A DNA stretch of 56,027 nt from Zavarzinella formosa DSM 19928 (GTDB taxonomy: Bacteria; Planctomycetota; Planctomycetia; Gemmatales; Gemmataceae): assembly GCF_000255705.1 (NCBI RefSeq), contig NZ_JH636440.1, forward strand, positions 212,464 to 268,490. The letters run 5' to 3'. The position numbers and the translations under genes were made by a program. The first letter of the stretch is position 1, and every line of letters starts with the position of its first letter. The notes under the pieces were generated by a model that was not told the origin of the DNA, made no database searches, and was given only the letters and a program-made list of their open reading frames with translations. This document shows positions 51,571-56,027 of this stretch, piece after piece.

Positions 51571-52553
51571 TGGCCCGAGAGCTGGATACGGCTTGGAAGG
51601 AAGCCCTCGACATTTTCCTGTCGCGGTTTCTGGAGTATTTTTGCCCGGAGGTCCACGCCCTGATCGACTGGTCCGTCCCGCCCGAGAACTTGGAGACGGA
51701 ACTTCAGAAGATCATCCGTGAAGCGGAAAAAGGCAGGAAGGTCGCCGACCGGCTCTACCGTGTCAAACGCCGGGACATGCCGGGCGACCTGTGGTTGTAC
51801 ATCCACATTGAGGTGCAAAACCAACCGGACAATTCCCTCCCCGAGCGAATGCTGACATACCACTACCGGATAAGGGATCTCCACGGCCAATCCCCGGTGG
51901 CCATCGCCATCCTCGGGGACTCCTCGCCGGACTGGCGGCCAACCGGCTACCGATGGCAAATGGCCACCACCCGACTGTTCTACGACTTCCAGACAGTGAA
52001 ACTCTGGGACTGGCGGGACCGTCTCGCGGAACTGGAGGCGATGGACAACCCCATCGGCTTGGTGGTTCTCGCTCATTTGCAATGCCTGCTCACCGACAAG
52101 CACGACGACGAACGCTATGATTGGAAATGGCGGCTTATCCGGCTGCTGTATGATAAGGGTTACGAGCGTGAGGAATGCCGGCAACTCGTCAACCTGATCG
52201 ACTGGCTCTTGGAATTGCCGGAAGAGTTGGAGAGACGGCTCGAAACCAATATTGCAGTTTTGGAAAAGGAGAGAACAGTGCCATTGATCTCCCGATATGA
52301 ACGCAATGCCATGGAAAGGGGAATGCAAGCGGGCTTGCAGCAAGGCTTGCAACAGGGCTTGCAGGAAGGACGGCAGGAATCCCTGCGATTGGTTTCTATG
52401 CTTCTGACAAAGACGTTCGGGGAAGCCGGAAAGCAATTCACCGAGAATGAATTGGCCAATGCCGACGCCTCCGTCTTGGAAAAAGTGACCTCCGCCGTGC
52501 TGGACGGAGCCACCCTTGACGAACTCCGGGCCATCGTTGCCGTTCCGTCTTGA
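51570..52553 (+). CDS. Rpn-type PD-(D/E)XK nuclease / transposase-like protein
   Basis: A 327-residue protein with the pattern of the Rpn (recombination-promoting nuclease, YhgA-like) family: DIFLSRFLEYFCPEVHALID, a nuclease core LWLYIHIEVQNQPD with the E-x-Q type residues, RMLTYHYRI, and later VLAHLQCLL. The C-terminal part has a tandem run of the hexad GLQQGLQQGLQEG near residue 255, characteristic of this family. The ATG overlaps the pyrD stop (TGATG), so it depends on pyrD translation. Similar genes occur in many copies in planctomycetes. Role in DNA rearrangement is inferred. Confidence 0.85.
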   Translation: MARELDTAWKEALDIFLSRFLEYFCPEVHALIDWSVPPENLETELQKIIREAEKGRKVADRLYRVKRRDMPGDLWLYIHIEVQNQPDNSLPERMLTYHYRIRDLHGQSPVAIAILGDSSPDWRPTGYRWQMATTRLFYDFQTVKLWDWRDRLAELEAMDNPIGLVVLAHLQCLLTDKHDDERYDWKWRLIRLLYDKGYEREECRQLVNLIDWLLELPEELERRLETNIAVLEKERTVPLISRYERNAMERGMQAGLQQGLQQGLQEGRQESLRLVSMLLTKTFGEAGKQFTENELANADASVLEKVTSAVLDGATLDELRAIVAVPS

Positions 52554-52617
52554 GAGATGGTTGGATTTTCCCGCCCCGCTCGTTTCTTTGTTTCCATCAA
52601 CCAAAGGTAGTTTTATC

Positions 52618-53448
52618 GTGAAGTTTCTGCTTCCCCTGGTCATCACCGCCATCATCGCCCCGTTCGGGCTGACCGACGAAAAGCTGAAGGGCATCGCCTG
52701 CCGGTCGGTTCACCTCGGCTACCCGGCCCCGGCGGGGACGGAGTTTTATAACGAAGTCACCGTCGACAAGTCGGCCGAGGGGACGTACTTCATGGTCTGC
52801 GGCTGGTCGAAGGGATACTTCGGCATCCAAGAACAGGGCAAGGAAAAAAAAGTCGTCATCTTCTCCGTGTGGGACCCGACGGCCGGGAACGACCCCGCCA
52901 CGGTGAAGGACGAAGACCGGGTGAAGATGCTCCACAAGGATGACGCCGTCCGGGTGAAGCGATTCGGCGGCGAGGGGACCGGCGGGCAATCCTTCTACGA
53001 CTACGACTGGAAGGTGGGCGAAACCTACAAGTTCCTCGTCCGGGCGACCAAGGAGAGCGACACCCGCACGGCCTACGCGGGCTACTTCTTCAACCCGGAG
53101 AAGAAGGAGTGGATTCACCTCGTCACGTTTTCGACCATCACGAAGGGAGCCCTCCTTCAGGGTTATTACTCTTTTGTGGAAGACTTCAAGCGAAACAAAA
53201 TCTCGACGACGCACGAACGGATGGCCCGGTTTAACAACGGCTGGATCAAGGATAAAGACGGCAAATGGGTGTCGCTGGCCAAGGCCAAATTCACGGCCGA
53301 CGCCAACCCGGTGTTGAACATCAACGCCGGGGTGAAGGACAATGTCTTCTTCCTCGGCACCGGCGGCGACTTGGAAAACAAGGACACGCCGCTCGGCAAG
53401 ACGATGGAGCGCCCGGCCGGCAAGGAACCGCCGGCGATGCCGAAGTAA
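52618..53448 (+). CDS. DUF3472-family secreted protein
   Basis: Starts at a GTG (52618) with AAAGG ten bases before and a signal peptide KFLLPLVITAIIAPFG. The open frame continues upstream into the previous gene, but no signal peptide would result. The 276-residue product has the DUF3472 fold: CRSVHLGYPAPAGTEFYNEV at the start, YFGIQEQGKEKKVVIFSVWD, VGETYKFLVRATKE, AGYFFNPEKKEWIHLVTFST, and the closing NNGWIKDKDGKWVSLAKAKF. These beta-sandwich proteins are secreted and of unknown function, sometimes linked to carbohydrate. Confidence 0.88.
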   Translation: MKFLLPLVITAIIAPFGLTDEKLKGIACRSVHLGYPAPAGTEFYNEVTVDKSAEGTYFMVCGWSKGYFGIQEQGKEKKVVIFSVWDPTAGNDPATVKDEDRVKMLHKDDAVRVKRFGGEGTGGQSFYDYDWKVGETYKFLVRATKESDTRTAYAGYFFNPEKKEWIHLVTFSTITKGALLQGYYSFVEDFKRNKISTTHERMARFNNGWIKDKDGKWVSLAKAKFTADANPVLNINAGVKDNVFFLGTGGDLENKDTPLGKTMERPAGKEPPAMPK

Positions 53449-53458
53449 GGGCCGATTC

Positions 53459-54430
53459 ATGGCACGCGTCGCGGGGTGTGATCCGGGGACGAGCAGCCTG
53501 GATATGCTGGTCCTCGACGACGGCCAAGTCGCGGAACAAATTCGCTTTTCGCCCGCCGAACTCCGGGCCAGCCCCTCGGCCCCCGTCGATTGGTTGCGGG
53601 AACGCGGCCCGTTCGACCTGATCGCGGGGCCATCCGGCTACGGCGTCCCGTTGGTCCGGAACGCCGATCTCACCGACGACCATCTCAACCAAATGACACT
53701 GGTGCGGCCGGATGAACGGGGCACGTCGCAAGGCGTCCTTGGGTTCTCGGCGATGTTGCGGGCCTTCCGCGATTCCGCGTTGCCGGTCGTCTTTCTCCCC
53801 GGCGTCATCCACCTTCCCACGGTGCCGGATCATCGCAAGTTCAACCGCATCGATCTGGGAACCGCCGACAAACTCGCCGTCGCCTCGCTGGCCATCCGGC
53901 AAATCGGTGGCAGCGGCCGTTTTCTGCTGCTGGAACTCGGTTCGGCCTTCACCGCCCTGATCGTGGTGCATGACGGCCAGATCATCCACGGCATCGGCGG
54001 CAGCGCCGGACCCATCGGCGGTCAAAGCGGCGGAGCCTGGGACGGCGAGGCCGCCTACTGGCTCTCTCCGCTGCGCAAACAAGACCTCTTCACCGGTGGC
54101 GTGCGGGACACCAATTCCACCATCGCGGAGGATGAATCCCTTCGCCAATCGCTGATGGGGCTTTATGCCGTGACCCCGTTCGAGACGGTTGTGGTTTCCG
54201 GCAAACGGGCCGACGACCCGGCGATGCTTCCACGCCTGCGAAAACTCTTCCCGGAGTTTCCCGCGATCATCCCGCTCCCCTCTCTGCCGGGCGCGTGGGT
54301 AAAAACCGCTGCCCAGGGCGCCGCGATCATCGCCGAGGGACTGGCGACCGATTCCCCGCTGATGGAACGTCTTCAACTTCGCCACGCCACCGGCAGTGTG
54401 CTGGACTGGCTTCGATATCGCCCAACTTGA
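53459..54430 (+). CDS. DUF1464 family, ASKHA-type predicted kinase
   Basis: Product of 323 residues. Opens with VAGCDPGTSSLDMLVLDDG, an actin-like ATPase phosphate-1 loop, followed by FDLIAGPSGYGVPLV, then a large helical part, LLLELGSAFTALIVVHDGQI (phosphate-2-like), GPIGGQSGGAWDGEAAYWL and a GAAIIAEGLA segment near the end. DUF1464 has been predicted to be a butyrate kinase-like member of the ASKHA superfamily, mainly in archaea; no activity shown. The last codon and stop lie in a 7-nt tandem repeat. The gene starts 11 bases after DUF3472. Confidence 0.85.
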   Translation: MARVAGCDPGTSSLDMLVLDDGQVAEQIRFSPAELRASPSAPVDWLRERGPFDLIAGPSGYGVPLVRNADLTDDHLNQMTLVRPDERGTSQGVLGFSAMLRAFRDSALPVVFLPGVIHLPTVPDHRKFNRIDLGTADKLAVASLAIRQIGGSGRFLLLELGSAFTALIVVHDGQIIHGIGGSAGPIGGQSGGAWDGEAAYWLSPLRKQDLFTGGVRDTNSTIAEDESLRQSLMGLYAVTPFETVVVSGKRADDPAMLPRLRKLFPEFPAIIPLPSLPGAWVKTAAQGAAIIAEGLATDSPLMERLQLRHATGSVLDWLRYRPT

Positions 54431-54457
54431 AACTTGAAACTTGTAACTTGAAACTCC
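54426..54457. repeat. 7-nt tandem repeat at gene end
   Basis: AACTTGA, AACTTGA, AACTTGT, AACTTGA then AACT: four and a half units, beginning at the last codon and stop of the DUF1464 gene and running towards the MBOAT gene. Simple repeat, length may vary among strains. Confidence 0.9.
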
Positions 54458-54460
54458 TGC

Positions 54461-55891
54461 TTAAAACTGAAAATACACAAACGGCTTCGACGTTTCCGGC
54501 GCCAGCATTTGGGCCAGGATAAACGCTACAGAACAGGCCGTGCCGATGATGACCGGGGGCATTCGGCCGACGGCCCGTTTCCACAAACCCCACGCCGTCG
54601 CCATATGGGCGATCACCAACAGGCCCACCGTCACCCAGAGCCGCAACGGCTCAAGCGGCAGGGCGCTTCCCGCCACCGGGACAAACATCTTGCGAAGCAC
54701 CAGCATCGCCCGGCTGAGCGAGTCTTGAAAGAACACCCACGAAATCAACACGCAAAAGAGCGTCAGCCCCATGCGGACGAAATACCCGGCCGATGTGCGC
54801 AACAAGGCGTCCAGCCGGGGCTTGTCCGATATCCAATCGCGGAAGACCCGGTGGACGATCAGGAAGATTCCGTGCAACAATCCCCAGATGATGAACGAGA
54901 AACAGGCCCCGTGCCACAGCCCGCCGAGCGTCATGGTGATGAGCAAATTGCGGGCGGTTTGCCAGCGAGTGCCGCGACTGCCGCCGAGCGGGATGAACAG
55001 ATAATCGCGCAGCCACGAGGACAGCGAGATATGCCAGCGGCGCCAGAACTCGGAGACATTCGCCGACAGATACGGCATGCGAAAATTGACCGTGAGCTTG
55101 TACCCGAGCAGGTGGGCCGAGCCTAGGGCCATGTCCGAATAGCCGGAGAAGTCGCAGTAAATGCGGATGGCAAACGCGATCACCCCGAGCCAGACCGACC
55201 CGCTGCTTAGCGCGTCGATGTTCTGTTTCGGGTCGAAAACCGGGTCGCTGTAAATGGCCATGCAATCGGCGATGGCCAGCTTCTTGAACAGCCCCAGCAC
55301 GATGAGTTGCAGCCCGACAAACGCCCGCGGCCAACTCCACCGTTTCGGCCGTTTCACTTGCGTCAAAAAGTCTTTCGCCCGCACGATCGGCCCGGCGACC
55401 AAGTGGGGGAAGAACAAAATAAACAGCAAAAAATTCGGCAGGTTCCGCTCGGCCCGGACCCGGCCGGCGTACACGTCGATGGTGTAGCTGATGGCCTCGA
55501 ACGTGTAAAACGAGATGCCGAAGGGAACGAGCATTTCCAGATGCGGGATGGACGTGGTGACGCCGACGGCCGCCAGCCCTTCCCGCAGAGAATCGAGGAA
55601 GAACCCCCGGTATTTGAAGTAACACAGCACCCCGAGATTGACGGCCAGACTCACCCCCACCAACGCCCGCCCGCGCCGCCGAGAACCGGCCCGCTCGATG
55701 CCGAGGGCCAGCAGATAATCAATGGTGGCCGTGCCAAAGACGAGGAGGGCCAGCCACTTGTTCCAGGTGGCGTAGAAGTAGATGCTGGCGCCGAGCAACC
55801 AGTACACCCGCCCCCCCTTCCACGGACTGAACCAATAAACGGCCCAGACAATCAGGAAGAATATCAGATACGCCTGCGTGTGAAACAGCAT
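54461..55891 (-). CDS. MBOAT acyltransferase (AlgI-like)
   Basis: Polytopic membrane O-acyltransferase of 476 residues. About ten hydrophobic helices; the conserved MBOAT core is FWRRWHISLSSWLRDYLFIP (282-301), LGGSRG and the catalytic His in GGLWHG (His327). N-terminal YWLLGASIYFYATW and VPFGISFYTFEAISYTIDVY are AlgI signatures. AlgI-like proteins transfer acetyl groups across the membrane for polysaccharide O-acetylation; an AlgJ/SGNH partner would be expected upstream or downstream beyond the window. The final 136 bp to the window edge shows no gene. Confidence 0.94.
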   Translation of the reverse strand: MLFHTQAYLIFFLIVWAVYWFSPWKGGRVYWLLGASIYFYATWNKWLALLVFGTATIDYLLALGIERAGSRRRGRALVGVSLAVNLGVLCYFKYRGFFLDSLREGLAAVGVTTSIPHLEMLVPFGISFYTFEAISYTIDVYAGRVRAERNLPNFLLFILFFPHLVAGPIVRAKDFLTQVKRPKRWSWPRAFVGLQLIVLGLFKKLAIADCMAIYSDPVFDPKQNIDALSSGSVWLGVIAFAIRIYCDFSGYSDMALGSAHLLGYKLTVNFRMPYLSANVSEFWRRWHISLSSWLRDYLFIPLGGSRGTRWQTARNLLITMTLGGLWHGACFSFIIWGLLHGIFLIVHRVFRDWISDKPRLDALLRTSAGYFVRMGLTLFCVLISWVFFQDSLSRAMLVLRKMFVPVAGSALPLEPLRLWVTVGLLVIAHMATAWGLWKRAVGRMPPVIIGTACSVAFILAQMLAPETSKPFVYFQF

Positions 55892-56027
55892 CGCCGTCGC
55901 CCATGACCTCCCGGAAACCGGCGATTGTGCGGCAAATGCGAAACTTGGTCAAGGGCAAGCGGGGAACCCGGCGGGGGCGATCAGGGCCATTCCGTTATTC
56001 AACGTGGGGGATGCCGATAAGCTCCCG

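Noticed and set aside
54426-54457. Seven-base tandem repeats as a possible CRISPR or origin iteron
   Set aside because: Only four and a half units of 7 nt without spacers, placed at a gene end; a simple-sequence repeat explains it.

Overview
The window looks like chromosomal DNA of a planctomycete, most likely of the Gemmata/Zavarzinella group. This is inferred from protein content, with no marker gene or search behind it. The signs are a DUF1559 pseudopilin-like protein with an N-methylation motif, two secreted SUMF1-type proteins, a VCBS/FG-GAP repeat protein coupled to a TPR protein, a DUF3472 and a DUF3500 protein, a BlaI/M56 pair with a large extra domain, generally GC-rich coding sequence, and many long perfect inverted repeats between genes. 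No rRNA, tRNA, CRISPR array or intact insertion sequence was recognised.

Left part (1-16.4 kb), mostly housekeeping: a WD40-like protein cut by the window edge, two unknown genes, DusB, an outer-membrane barrel, endonuclease IV, thiol peroxidase, an inositol-monophosphatase-like enzyme, a DUF1559 protein behind a cobalamin riboswitch, PanD, a SWIM-like zinc-finger protein, a D-aminoacylase-like amidohydrolase, and the nuclease pair SbcD/SbcC. Several of the gaps here hold a large inverted repeat, and these repeats belong to several unrelated sequence families.

Middle (16.5-34.9 kb): a SUMF1 protein, small membrane proteins, glycogen synthase with a GalT-like nucleotidyltransferase, and a secreted protein. 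Next comes a rearranged stretch (22.5-24.7 kb) with a 245-bp duplication and fused gene fragments around two small membrane genes, then the TPR and VCBS genes. The rest is an HNH protein, a TMEM175-like channel, a phosphoesterase, IspD, a SET protein, a YifB-type AAA+ ATPase and a DUF1349 protein.

A compact three-gene operon (35.1-36.9 kb: dual-OB protein, DUF488, DUF488) is visibly AT-richer than its surroundings, has overlapping genes, its own promoter-like sequence and a terminator-like hairpin. It is the best candidate for an acquired, poorly described system, possibly defensive.

Right part (37-56 kb): a second cobalamin riboswitch heads a B12 uptake/salvage operon (DUF6580 membrane protein, BtuF-like binding protein, DUF71/COG2102 ATPase). 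Then come BlaI/M56, DUF3500, HupE/UreJ-like and sulfite-oxidase-fold proteins, a polysaccharide deacetylase with a methyltransferase, a second SUMF1 protein, a decayed DUF4062 gene with a hairpin-rich spacer, PyrD coupled to an Rpn-type nuclease, DUF3472, DUF1464 and an MBOAT acyltransferase.
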